Source: Pedobacter cryoconitis (GTDB lineage Bacteria > Bacteroidota > Bacteroidia > Sphingobacteriales > Sphingobacteriaceae). From it: a stretch of 64,000 nt of DNA. The stretch is from assembly GCF_003259615.1 (NCBI RefSeq), contig NZ_QLLR01000007.1:62001-126000 (forward strand). The letters are read 5' to 3'. Of this stretch, positions 17,655-26,265 are shown piece after piece (position 1 is the first letter of the stretch; every line of letters begins with the position of its first letter). A program made the translations under genes and the position numbers. Under the pieces are notes generated by a model that was not told the DNA's origin, ran no database searches, and saw only the letters and a list, made by a program, of their open reading frames with translations.

Positions 17655-18239
17655 TTATTCCAGGTTGGCATGTCTTTTCCAGAGTTCCTCTGCAGGAGTG
17701 CCATCGGCAGCCCACATGGTTTGAAAAAGGGCATCTGTTAACAGGAATAAAGCTTGTTCAAATAAACTGCCCGCATATTGCTCAGAAATAGTTTTTCCAT
17801 GATCCTGTTTCTGCGCAGCAGGAAGAAGTAAAACAAGCGTAGCTAAATCTGCAAGCGGAGAATCACTGGTTGTAGAAAAAGCAATGACCCTGGCATCAGC
17901 AGCGACAGCTTTCTCCGCTGCCTTGACAATTGTACTGGTCGTTCCTGAACCTGAAGCTGCAATCAAAAGATCACCCTTTTTAATTGCAGGGGTGGTTGTT
18001 TCTCCCGCTACAAAAACCGTAAACCCGAAGTGCATTAAGCGCATTGCAGCGGCTTTTAATGCAAAACCAGTGCGTCCGGCACCAATCACAAACACACGTT
18101 CAGCCTGATGTAAATAAGGAATTACTGCCGCGAGCTGAGTAAAATCGAGCTGCGCCGCTAACCTCTGGTTCTCTTGTAAAATCAATTCCAGGTTTGCCTG
18201 TAAACCGGCTGCCTGCTCCTTTATGTTTGCACTACCCAT
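17655..18239 (-). CDS. hxlB: 6-phospho-3-hexuloisomerase
   Basis: Converts hexulose 6-phosphate to fructose 6-phosphate, the partner step to hxlA. The 194 residues form one SIS (sugar isomerase) domain: VFVIGAGRTGFALKAAAMRL (about 49-68) and AASGSGTTSTIVKAAEKA, the phosphosugar-binding serines, with a glutamate near ISEQYAGSLFEQ. It is the first gene of the minus-strand pair and has a matching -7 element 18 bases before its ATG. A divergent AraC-type regulator gene starts 177 bases away, so regulation by formaldehyde or a related signal is likely but inferred. Confidence 0.91.
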   Translation of the reverse strand: MGSANIKEQAAGLQANLELILQENQRLAAQLDFTQLAAVIPYLHQAERVFVIGAGRTGFALKAAAMRLMHFGFTVFVAGETTTPAIKKGDLLIAASGSGTTSTIVKAAEKAVAADARVIAFSTTSDSPLADLATLVLLLPAAQKQDHGKTISEQYAGSLFEQALFLLTDALFQTMWAADGTPAEELWKRHANLE

Positions 18240-18256
18240 CTCTTTTTTGTCTGCAT

Positions 18257-18264
18257 CAAAGGTA
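18257..18264 (-). promoter_or_regulatory. candidate -7 box of hxlBA
   Basis: On the minus strand this reads TACCTTTG, an exact TAnnTTTG element, 17 bases ahead of the hxlB ATG. No good TTTG -33 element lies at the expected 19-base spacing, which would suit a promoter that needs an activator. Confidence 0.4.
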
Positions 18265-18290
18265 GTTGGCCCATGAAGCCCCCACGTTAC

Positions 18291-18306
18291 ACTATATGCG
18301 CATAGT
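18291..18306. promoter_or_regulatory. palindromic operator candidate between hxlB and the AraC-type regulator
   Basis: ACTATATGCGCATAGT has perfect 5-base arms (ACTAT/ATAGT) around ATGCGC, itself nearly symmetric. It lies directly upstream of the -33 position expected for hxlBA, in the divergent gap with the regulator gene. The setting suits an activator site, but nothing shows which protein binds. Confidence 0.35.
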
Positions 18307-18352
18307 ATGGGACTATTTGGAAACGGCCGCTAATACATCCTTAACTTATTAA

Positions 18353-18360
18353 TATATTTG
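18353..18360 (+). promoter_or_regulatory. candidate -7 box of the AraC-type regulator gene
   Basis: TATATTTG is an exact TAnnTTTG match, 56 bases upstream of the regulator ATG. A purine-rich stretch with AGGAGG (about 18389-18394) and AAGGAG (about 18401-18406) follows before the start. This is an unusually strong Shine-Dalgarno-like leader for this window. Confidence 0.35.
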
Positions 18361-18416
18361 ACCTTCAAACCCGGCCCGAATATTTCAGGAGGTAAACAGT
18401 AAAGGAGAATCAGCAG

Positions 18417-19280
18417 ATGGAAGAAAGTACCAGCCTTGGATTAGAAAAGTCATTAATATATATCAGAAACCTGGAGAAATGTCCGCCAAGCTATCTGAAT
18501 GATCCGGGAAGAAAAGACTTCTTTGAAATTGTCTGGCTGCAAAATGAATTTCCATTACACGCGGTTAAAGAAGAAGAAACACCAAAAGCAGGCGACTGGA
18601 TTTATCTTATTCCACCATACCGGGTGCACCAATTGAACAAAGCAGGTAAAAACGGTATCCTGTTATCTTTTAAAAGAGACTTTCTGGACGAGGAAGATAA
18701 AGAATTCTACCTTGACATCTTCAAGATTTTTAATTTCCAGGGAGAGTTCTCCTGTCTGCCGTTAACCAAAGAAAATGCTGTTGAACTGGACAAAATTTAT
18801 CAATTGCTGGAAGAAGAATATAAACAGCAAAGCAACAGTTTTTTGATTTTAAAAGCATTGCTGAAAGTTTTTTTACTAAAGCTTATCCGCATTAAAGAGC
18901 ATGTATTTACTACCCAGGATGTTAATCAGAAAAGAGTATATGAATTTATGATGTTGCTGGAAGAAAATTATCAACTGGAAAGGAATGCTGACTTTTATGC
19001 CGGAGAATTAGGGTTAAGCGCCAAACGCCTCAATCAGATCTTAAAAGATAAACTGGATAAAACCGGGACCCAGCTCATCCATGACCGGATTATTCTGGAA
19101 GCTAAAAGACAAATCATTCACAGCGAAAATACACTCAAAGAAATTGCCTATAACCTGAATTTTACAGATCGTTCCTATTTCAGCAGGTTCTTTAAAAAAC
19201 AGACCGGACAATCTCCGGAAGACTTTCAAAAACAAGCTAAAAGCCATATTGAATCCAGATTCAATACCCTGGTTGAATAG
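18417..19280 (+). CDS. AraC family transcriptional regulator
   Basis: A protein of 287 residues. The N-terminal half (about 1-160) looks like a cupin-type ligand domain (FPLHAV, DWIYLIPPYRVHQLNKAG). The C-terminal 100 residues are a double helix-turn-helix AraC domain: GELGLSAKRLNQILKDKL, then LKEIAYNLNFTDRSYFSRFF and KKQTGQSPEDF. It is divergent from hxlBA with a 177-base gap that holds two -7 boxes and a palindrome, so control of hxlBA and of itself is likely. The inducer is unknown. Confidence 0.92.
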   Translation: MEESTSLGLEKSLIYIRNLEKCPPSYLNDPGRKDFFEIVWLQNEFPLHAVKEEETPKAGDWIYLIPPYRVHQLNKAGKNGILLSFKRDFLDEEDKEFYLDIFKIFNFQGEFSCLPLTKENAVELDKIYQLLEEEYKQQSNSFLILKALLKVFLLKLIRIKEHVFTTQDVNQKRVYEFMMLLEENYQLERNADFYAGELGLSAKRLNQILKDKLDKTGTQLIHDRIILEAKRQIIHSENTLKEIAYNLNFTDRSYFSRFFKKQTGQSPEDFQKQAKSHIESRFNTLVE

Positions 19281-19329
19281 GCAGAACCTGATAAATATTT
19301 ACTAGCTTTATTTTCTAAACTCAAAATTT

Positions 19330-21102
19330 ATGAAAAGAATAGCCTTTGTTCTGTTGTTTGCCGGCACTATAGCCGCCTGTAAACAAGGAGACAAAAAAAG
19401 CAATGCGAATCCGCAATTCGGCAAATTATGTGATCAGTATTATGAAGATTATTTAAAGCTAAATCCAATTTCTGCTACCTACGCAGGAGATAACAGGTAT
19501 AATAGTGAACTGCCCAATGATGGCTCTGTTGCTTACCTGAATACCACTAAAAACTTCTACAAACAATACCTGGATAGTCTGGGGAAATATAAACGCGACC
19601 AGCTCGATGAAAATGATAAGTTATCCTTTGATGTATTAAAAGATAACCTAGAAACTGGCCTTGAAGGACTAAAATATCATTTTGAATATCTGCCCTTCAA
19701 CCAGATGAATGCTTTACCCTTAACCATTGGACAATTAGGATCTGGTACAGGCGCACAACCTTTTAAAACTGTTAAAGACTATGAAGACTGGCTGAAACGT
19801 GTTGACGCATTTGCTGTATGGGCAGATACAGCTATCGGAAATTTTAAAAAAGGAATAGCATCGGGTATCGTTTTACCTAAAGCACTGGTGGTAAAAATGT
19901 ATCCGCAAATGCTGAGTATGGTTGTTACCGATCCGGCAAAGAGTCTTTTTTATGCGCCTGTTACACAAATGCCAAAAGACTTTGCAGACGCAGATAAAAA
20001 AAGACTGACCGAAGCTTATCGCAATACTATTTTAACCGTTATTGTTCCGGCTTATAAAAAACTGGGAGAGTTTCTGAAAAATGACTACCTGCCAAAATCC
20101 AGAACCACTTCGGGGTTCTCTTCCTTACCAGATGGTACAGCGATGTATACTTACCTGGTGAAACAACAAACGACGACGACCAAAACCCCTGAAGAAATTT
20201 ATCAGACAGGTTTAAAAGAAGTGGCAAGAATCCATTCAATAATGGATAGTATCAAAAATAAAACAGGTTTCAAAGGTGACCTTAAGGCATTTTTCGAGTA
20301 CATGAAAACTGACCCTAAATTCATGCCTTATAAAACTCCTGCTGAAATTCTGGCTGCTTTTGATAACATTCATAAACGAATGGAGCCAAACCTGAAAACG
20401 ATGTTTACGACCGTTCCTAAAACTCCGTTTGAGATCCGTCAAACAGAAGCCTTCCGTGCCGCTTCTGCCAGTGCAGAATATAACCAGGGATCTGCCGACG
20501 GTAAACGTCCCGGTATTTTTTATGTACCTATACTGGATGCCACTAAATTCAATACTACTTCGGGTATGGAATCTTTATTCCTTCACGAAGCCATTCCTGG
20601 TCATCATTACCAGATCTCATTGACGCAGGAAAACACAGAACTTCCTAAATTCAGACGCTTTGGAATGCACAATGCTTATGTAGAAGGCTGGGCATTATAT
20701 TGTGAATCCTTAGGAAAGGAGCTGGGCTTATATACCGATCCTTACCAGTATATGGGGGCATTGGGTGATGAAATGCACCGTGCTATCCGCCTGGTTGTAG
20801 ATGTAGCGATACATACTAAAAATATGACCAGAGAACAGGCTATCAAATATATGATGGATAATGAGGCCATTAACGAACAAGGGGCAACAGCCGAAATTGA
20901 ACGTTACATGGGAATGCCTGCACAAGCATTAGGTTATAAAATAGGGGCAATGAAGATCCGTGAATTGCGCACCAAATATGAAAAACAACTGGGTGCTAAA
21001 TTTAAACTTGCCGAATTCCATCACCAGGTACTCAAAGACGGTTCATTACCACTCAGCGTGTTTGAAAATAAAATGAACGACTGGGCAGCTACAGTAAAAT
21101 AA
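19330..21102 (+). CDS. DUF885 family lipoprotein, putative metallopeptidase
   Basis: A protein of 590 residues with a lipoprotein signal peptide; the lipobox cysteine is Cys17 (IAAC). It belongs to DUF885, gluzincin-like proteins. The zinc-type motif HEAIPGHH starts at His419, and the surroundings EGWALYCESLG and NEAINEQGATAEIERYMGMP are family blocks. Family members are thought to be exopeptidases, but few have been tested. It starts 49 bases after the AraC gene and may be its own unit. It converges on a small minus-strand gene 4 bases from its end. Confidence 0.92.
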   Translation: MKRIAFVLLFAGTIAACKQGDKKSNANPQFGKLCDQYYEDYLKLNPISATYAGDNRYNSELPNDGSVAYLNTTKNFYKQYLDSLGKYKRDQLDENDKLSFDVLKDNLETGLEGLKYHFEYLPFNQMNALPLTIGQLGSGTGAQPFKTVKDYEDWLKRVDAFAVWADTAIGNFKKGIASGIVLPKALVVKMYPQMLSMVVTDPAKSLFYAPVTQMPKDFADADKKRLTEAYRNTILTVIVPAYKKLGEFLKNDYLPKSRTTSGFSSLPDGTAMYTYLVKQQTTTTKTPEEIYQTGLKEVARIHSIMDSIKNKTGFKGDLKAFFEYMKTDPKFMPYKTPAEILAAFDNIHKRMEPNLKTMFTTVPKTPFEIRQTEAFRAASASAEYNQGSADGKRPGIFYVPILDATKFNTTSGMESLFLHEAIPGHHYQISLTQENTELPKFRRFGMHNAYVEGWALYCESLGKELGLYTDPYQYMGALGDEMHRAIRLVVDVAIHTKNMTREQAIKYMMDNEAINEQGATAEIERYMGMPAQALGYKIGAMKIRELRTKYEKQLGAKFKLAEFHHQVLKDGSLPLSVFENKMNDWAATVK

Positions 21103-21106
21103 ATGA

Positions 21107-21382
21107 TCAGGAGAATATTCTGACTACAGAAGAAGAACGTCCGGTGTTGAGCCTGTAACCATGGGCAACCGGATAGGAATTCTCTATTGCAGGGCCTATA
21201 GCAGAGGCCGAGATCAGGTCATCAGGATTGGAACGGAAAAGCACCGACCATTTCCCTGATGACCTGTTTTTATATATTTCCAGAATACCCCGTTTATGTA
21301 CTACCCTGAAAAGAGGGATACTTGGTGACAGCTTTTTTACCTGAAAATTCTCGCCATAAAGTGATATTTTGTAATAAATCAT
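21107..21382 (-). CDS. small protein of unknown function (91 aa)
   Basis: A 91-residue protein starting MIYYKISLYGENFQVKKLSP. No signal peptide or membrane segment is visible. Alternating hydrophobic residues in the first 60 positions (FRVVHKRGILEIYKNRSSGK) suggest a small beta-sheet fold. It starts only 21 bases after the receiver gene at 21404 ends, on the same strand, so the two may be read in one message (receiver gene upstream). I do not recognise a family. Confidence 0.6.
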   Translation of the reverse strand: MIYYKISLYGENFQVKKLSPSIPLFRVVHKRGILEIYKNRSSGKWSVLFRSNPDDLISASAIGPAIENSYPVAHGYRLNTGRSSSVVRIFS

Positions 21383-21403
21383 AAAGGCATTTTTTTTTGG
21401 TTT

Positions 21404-21763
21404 TTAAGCTAGTTGATTCTCAACACGCTTTAACAAATCGTCTAAATCGAATGGTTTACTAATAAAATCATCTGCAAAAGCTTCTTTACTGCTCTGTTCG
21501 GCACTCGCATGTGCAGAAATAATAATTACAGGAATATGCCTGGTATCCAGGCTCTGTTTCAATTTTCGGCATAACTGTATACCATTGCCATCCGGAAGTC
21601 TTACATCCATCAGAATAAGATCAGGTAAAGTATTAAAGAGGTTAATTTTAAATTCTCTGGCATTGGCAGCCACGGTAACATCAAATTCTGACTGTTGCAG
21701 AATATATTCTATTACATCGCGTATAGCTTCATCGTCTTCTATGATTTGAATCAGTTTTGACAT
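21404..21763 (-). CDS. single-domain response regulator (receiver only)
   Basis: A 119-residue receiver. The open frame extends 16 codons further, but MSKLIQIIEDDEA at 21763 matches the normal receiver start. Asp10-Asp11, phospho-acceptor Asp53 (ILMDVRLPDGNG), the serine in VIIISAH and the lysine in SKPFDLDD are present. No output domain follows. It is a close paralogue of the receiver at 16414-16791, and neither has a kinase nearby. Confidence 0.92.
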   Translation of the reverse strand: MSKLIQIIEDDEAIRDVIEYILQQSEFDVTVAANAREFKINLFNTLPDLILMDVRLPDGNGIQLCRKLKQSLDTRHIPVIIISAHASAEQSSKEAFADDFISKPFDLDDLLKRVENQLA

Positions 21764-21897
21764 AATATTTATTGATAAAAATTTGTCTACTAAACAAGGC
21801 GGTGCGGGCATTGTTTAATAAATTATTCTAATAGATAAACGAAGATTTGGGGTAACTTGTTGCGGGAGAGTGAATTTTTAAACTCGATTTAACAAAA

Positions 21898-21927
21898 AAT
21901 CCCTGCAAAACTTAATTTGCAGGGATT
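21898..21927 (-). terminator. terminator of the surface-protein operon
   Basis: A perfect 12-base stem, AATCCCTGCAAA (21898-21909) and TTTGCAGGGATT (21916-21927), is followed on the minus strand by TTTTTTGTT. It lies 19 bases after the stop of the OmpA-family gene and marks the end of the operon that begins near 37452. Confidence 0.78.
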
Positions 21928-21946
21928 AAAATGAATTGATTACATG

Positions 21947-23902
21947 CTATTGGCTCACTACTTTGAATGTGGTTCTCCGGTTTAGCTGGTGCATAGCCTC
22001 CGTACATTTTACGCCATTTGCACAGCGGTTAAGTAATTGTGTTTCTCCATAACCATGCCCCGTAATCCTGCTTTGATCAATACCTCTTGAAATAATATAC
22101 TGTACAGCCGAATTCGCTCTTTTCTGAGACAACCACAAATTATATACATCAGGGCCTCTGCTATCGGTATAAGAACTTAACTCCACCCCAATGGTTTCGT
22201 TGGTTTTCATCGTAGAAACTAGTTTATCCAATTCTCTTGCTGCATCCGGACGGATATTTGATTTGTCAAAATCATAATAGATATTCTCTATCCTGACCGG
22301 CTTGTTCAGCACAATTGTTTCCAGGAATAAATCTTGAACAAGCGTAGAAGAACTGTTCAGGTTCACCGTTGTTACCCTGACCACATCCGAACTATAATTC
22401 GCCTTTTCGCCCTTTAAAGTATAGTCGGCTGCCTGATCAAGGTTGAATTTGAAAGTTCCCAGGCTGGTCGTTACCGCTGTCAGATTTCCACCACCCTGTT
22501 TAGTTAAGGTAACCACTGCACCACCAACCGGTTGATTGGTTTTACGGTCATAAACCGTTCCTTCCAGCTTAAAGTACATAATCGTTTGAGTTGTGAAGCT
22601 GTAAATATCATCATTACCAGTCCCGCCCGGGCGGTTAGAAGCCATATAACCTGTACCTTTTAAACTTTGGTTGAAAGCAAAATCATCCTGTGGAGAATTG
22701 ACCGGGTATCCCATATTGACCGGTTTGTTCAATCCTGCAGAGGTCAGTTTTGCTTTATAAATATCCAGTCCGCCCATACCGATCAGTCCATCACTGCTGA
22801 AATAAAAGTAACCATCGTCCGCTGCGAAAGGGTTTCTTTCATTTCCATCAGTATTTACCGCAGTCACATTTACAGCATCTGCCCAGCTTCCGTCTGCATT
22901 TTTACGCACACTGTAAATATCAGTTCCGCCTTTGCCACCTGGCATTGTGGAAACAAAATATAGCTGCCCGCCATCCGCAGAGATTGCAGGATCACCAACC
23001 GACCACTCATTAACCTTATTGTATTTAAAAGGAACTGGTTTCCCCCAGTTACCACTGGCATCTTTGGAGCTGCTGTAAATTTCCAGGTTAATTGTTCCCG
23101 GTGCACCTTTTTGACGGATGATCTTTTTGGGAATCCTGGTCAGCGTGAAATAAACCGTCTGGCCATCGGCAGTAAAACTTGCCGCACCAATATGGTAATT
23201 GGTTTCTGCATTCAGGGCGAAAACTTTGAGGCTGTCATTTAGTCCGGTTTTTTCATACAAGCGCAGGTATTCATTTCCGGTCCATCCATAACTTGCCGGA
23301 TCTGGTAATTTTGTTGAACCGTCAAACTTCAGAAAGGGTTTTGATTTCACTCCCTTGGTACTCCCTGTAAAATTTCGGTCAGAAGTGAAAACCACTCCTT
23401 GCTGATAAGTAACTGCCGCCCAGTCCGATCCTGAACTGTTCAAGCCTTTTTCATTGACAAGCGTAACAGGTACCGGGTTTTTGATCCAGTATTGTGCCGA
23501 ATCGCAAGAGGTAAGCCAGACCTGCTGCTGAGCAGTACTGACCTCAGGTTTCAAACTTATATACTTTTGATAAGCAGTCCTGGCCTCCGCAAATTTAGAA
23601 TTGCTTTGTAAAGCCTTTGCATAATACAACGTATTTTCTGCCGGACTTTCAGGCATCACAGCAGCAACCTCATACCATTTTTCCGCTTCTGAATAATTAT
23701 CCATCAGGCGATAAGATGCTGCCAAACGCTGGACAGCATGTAAGGTCTTCTTTTTATGATAAGCCTTTTGATATAATTCGACAGCTTTATTATAATTAAA
23801 TAATTCAAATTGGGTATCCGCCTCTTTAAGGACGTACTGCGCCTTTACTGTTAAAGTCAGCAGGAGTATTGCGATAACTATACCTGATTGGATTGTTTTC
23901 AT
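21947..23902 (-). CDS. OmpA family protein with TPR and PD40 repeats (PorE-like)
   Basis: A protein of 651 residues. Order: signal peptide (1-21, ending VKAQ), TPR-like helical repeats (about 25-125), a PD40/WD40-like beta-propeller (about 145-430, with blades such as FTADGQTVYFTL, ISADGGQLYFVS and DDGYFYFSSDG), a carboxypeptidase-regulatory-like domain (about 443-525) and a C-terminal OmpA peptidoglycan-binding domain (about 540-650; YYDFDKSNIRPDAARELDKL). This layout equals that of PorE-type proteins of the type IX secretion system and of OmpA proteins found after PorP/SprF. It probably ties the surface complex to peptidoglycan. It is last in the operon after the giant adhesin and PorP/SprF. 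Confidence 0.93.
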   Translation of the reverse strand: MKTIQSGIVIAILLLTLTVKAQYVLKEADTQFELFNYNKAVELYQKAYHKKKTLHAVQRLAASYRLMDNYSEAEKWYEVAAVMPESPAENTLYYAKALQSNSKFAEARTAYQKYISLKPEVSTAQQQVWLTSCDSAQYWIKNPVPVTLVNEKGLNSSGSDWAAVTYQQGVVFTSDRNFTGSTKGVKSKPFLKFDGSTKLPDPASYGWTGNEYLRLYEKTGLNDSLKVFALNAETNYHIGAASFTADGQTVYFTLTRIPKKIIRQKGAPGTINLEIYSSSKDASGNWGKPVPFKYNKVNEWSVGDPAISADGGQLYFVSTMPGGKGGTDIYSVRKNADGSWADAVNVTAVNTDGNERNPFAADDGYFYFSSDGLIGMGGLDIYKAKLTSAGLNKPVNMGYPVNSPQDDFAFNQSLKGTGYMASNRPGGTGNDDIYSFTTQTIMYFKLEGTVYDRKTNQPVGGAVVTLTKQGGGNLTAVTTSLGTFKFNLDQAADYTLKGEKANYSSDVVRVTTVNLNSSSTLVQDLFLETIVLNKPVRIENIYYDFDKSNIRPDAARELDKLVSTMKTNETIGVELSSYTDSRGPDVYNLWLSQKRANSAVQYIISRGIDQSRITGHGYGETQLLNRCANGVKCTEAMHQLNRRTTFKVVSQ

Positions 23903-23955
23903 GCTATTAATCGATGGAACGCGTTAAAATCTATTTTAATTATATAATCAGTCTT

Positions 23956-24933
23956 TTAGAAGTATCTCGGAGACCTCATCCTGGTGTTTTTCGTATTGAA
24001 ATAATAACCAATTGATATTTCATGTGTACCACTGCTATATCCCTGTAACGGACCGATTGAAATGTCATAAGCATAACCCACACGCAGTGTCTTAGTTGGA
24101 AAAACTTCAATAGCCGCGACGGCTGAATTCCTGTTGCTTAAATCTTTTTGCAAATAATCTTTGCTATACAATTTGACCCCGGTACGGTAAGAACCACCCA
24201 CCCAGATCCTGTCCATGAAAAGCACAAAAGCATTGATGTCCAGACTTGTTGGGCCACCGCGGTCATCCTTCAGCAAAAAAGAAGGCTTCAGCAAAATATC
24301 CTGTCCCAAGGGAATCAATGTACCTGCTGTTAGATAATAATGAGGCTTGGGCTGCGGAATAAAAGCATAGCGGTCCACATTAATATATTGGGCAATCAGA
24401 TTATCCGCAGATATTCCCGCAAAAAAACGATCATCAGAATAATAAACCCCAACTCTTGCATCTGGTAATACCGTATTCTGTGAACCTGTCGGCTGGTCAG
24501 GTTCCTGATCATTCGGGTGTAACATCGATCCGTCAATCCCCAGTTGTACCATTCCAATACCAACCCCAAGTGCCAGTCTTGATGTTCCGCTTTCGTTCAT
24601 TTTCAGTCGATACGCATAATTGGCGTAGGCGGCCAGGTTACTTTGCGCGCCCAGTTTATCTGCTGAAACCTGTAAAGCCAAACCCACGTTACCATTATTC
24701 GCATTCGCATCAACTGCCAGGGAGAAAGTAGTTGGTGCCCCTTTAATCCCTGTCCACTGGCTGCGGTAAAAACTATGTAAATTCAATTGTTCTTTATACC
24801 CCGCATAAGCCGGGTTAATATAAATGCCGTTGAACATATACTGGCTAAACTGTGCATCCTGCTGTGCTTTCAACACCTTGGCAGGAAGCAGCAGGCTTAA
24901 GATTAACACTAATAATAACAAGCTTCTTTTCAT
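23956..24933 (-). CDS. PorP/SprF family type IX secretion system membrane protein
   Basis: A protein of 325 residues. The frame starts earlier with a TTG, but the ATG at 24933 (MKRSLLLLVLILSLLLPAKV) gives a clean signal peptide and is preferred. The mature start DAQFSQYMFNGIYINPAYAG is the hallmark of PorP/SprF outer-membrane barrels. The rest is a series of amphipathic beta strands ending in FNTKNTRMRSPRYF. SprF-type proteins are needed for export or surface attachment of the large type-B adhesin encoded next to them, so the 4154-residue protein is the expected client. It is 54 bases upstream of the OmpA gene. Confidence 0.95.
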   Translation of the reverse strand: MKRSLLLLVLILSLLLPAKVLKAQQDAQFSQYMFNGIYINPAYAGYKEQLNLHSFYRSQWTGIKGAPTTFSLAVDANANNGNVGLALQVSADKLGAQSNLAAYANYAYRLKMNESGTSRLALGVGIGMVQLGIDGSMLHPNDQEPDQPTGSQNTVLPDARVGVYYSDDRFFAGISADNLIAQYINVDRYAFIPQPKPHYYLTAGTLIPLGQDILLKPSFLLKDDRGGPTSLDINAFVLFMDRIWVGGSYRTGVKLYSKDYLQKDLSNRNSAVAAIEVFPTKTLRVGYAYDISIGPLQGYSSGTHEISIGYYFNTKNTRMRSPRYF

Positions 24934-24987
24934 ACGGATATAATTAATTCTATTCTTCAATCTGATTCAGTTTTTTGGTCGTTTTTT

Positions 24988-26265
24988 TTATTTCTTAAAG
25001 GTGCGGATCAGGGTGATGTAACCTTTAAATACTTGCCACTCTGTATTTCCACCTTTAGGTTTCACACGCAGCAGGTAATAATAAGTACCCTCGTTCAGCC
25101 CCTCGCCACTCCAGTTATTCTGGTAGTTTTTCTGTCTGAATACTTCATTACCCCAGCGGTTGACAATACTTAATTCATTGTCCCCATATTGATTTAATCC
25201 GCGGATTTCGAACACATCATTTGTACCATCACCATTTGGCGTAAACAGGTTCGGAATATTGATCTCGAAGAAATTAAGAGTGATCGCAACAGCAGCTACG
25301 TTGGTTAGATAACCGAACTTATCTTTCACCTGGTAAGTGAAATTGTCAGGACCTGAATAACCAGGATCTGGTGTGTAAGAAACGGTACCATCACTGTTTA
25401 CTATAACTTTACCATGCAATGGCTGTGTAATAATAACTACCGTAGCTTTATCGAAGCTTGAATTTCCAGGGTTATCATTCGCCAGAATATCAATTACAAT
25501 TGTTGTATTGGCTTTAGCCTCCGCTTTATCATCTATGGCAACCGGGGATTTATCTACCACAATAACGGTAGGGGTATTATTGGTCCCATCTGTTCCGGAA
25601 ATTGCAGTGACATCGGCCCCTGCCGGAGTTTTTGCTTTCGCAGTAGCTGTATTGGTTACTTTTCCAGCATCTTTATCTGCCTGTGTCAGCGTATAAACTT
25701 CGGTCGCAGAAACTGTAGCTCCCGGAACAAGACCACCACTCACATCAATTGTTCTGTTGTTTATTCCCAGTTTTGCATCACTGAAAGTAACCGGATTCAA
25801 AGTAATACTACCTGTATTTTTCACAGTGAAAGTATAGGTAATCTGGTTGCCGCTAAATACGCCGGTTTTAAGTAAGGTAATAGTTGGTTTTGCTCCAATC
25901 ACAATAACTGTAGCATCATCAGGCGCAGGAGTATCCGGATCATCAGATTTCGGTTTGTCAACCGGATTACCTGACGGGTCGGTACCTGTTGCACCTGCCT
26001 GGTTGCTATAAGTACCAAGATCCACATCTGACTGAGTTAAGGTATGTTTCGCTGTTACCGTTGCGCTTGCACCAGGAGCGATAGACTGGATGCTTAGCGG
26101 AATAATGCTTCCTGCATCTGCACCTGGATCTCTCACAACGACATTACTCAGTATAACATTACCAGTGTTAGTCGCTACAATAGTATAAGTGATCACATCG
26201 CCTGCTTTAGTGCCTGTATTGTTAGCCACTTTAGTTAAAGTCATTGCTGGATTTCCCGGAATAAC
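24988..26265 (-). other. adhesin C-terminal module: two repeats, Ig-like domain, type-B sorting domain
   Basis: The last 425 residues change repeat type. Two units carry the marks AGDVITYTI...[15 protein letters not shown] and SGNQITYTF...[15 protein letters not shown]. They are followed by an Ig-like domain (about 25264-25547) and the sorting domain (24988-25262), with [17 protein letters not shown] and GTYYYLL. The sorting domain is the signal for type IX export and, in the type-B class, needs a PorP/SprF partner. Confidence 0.88.
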
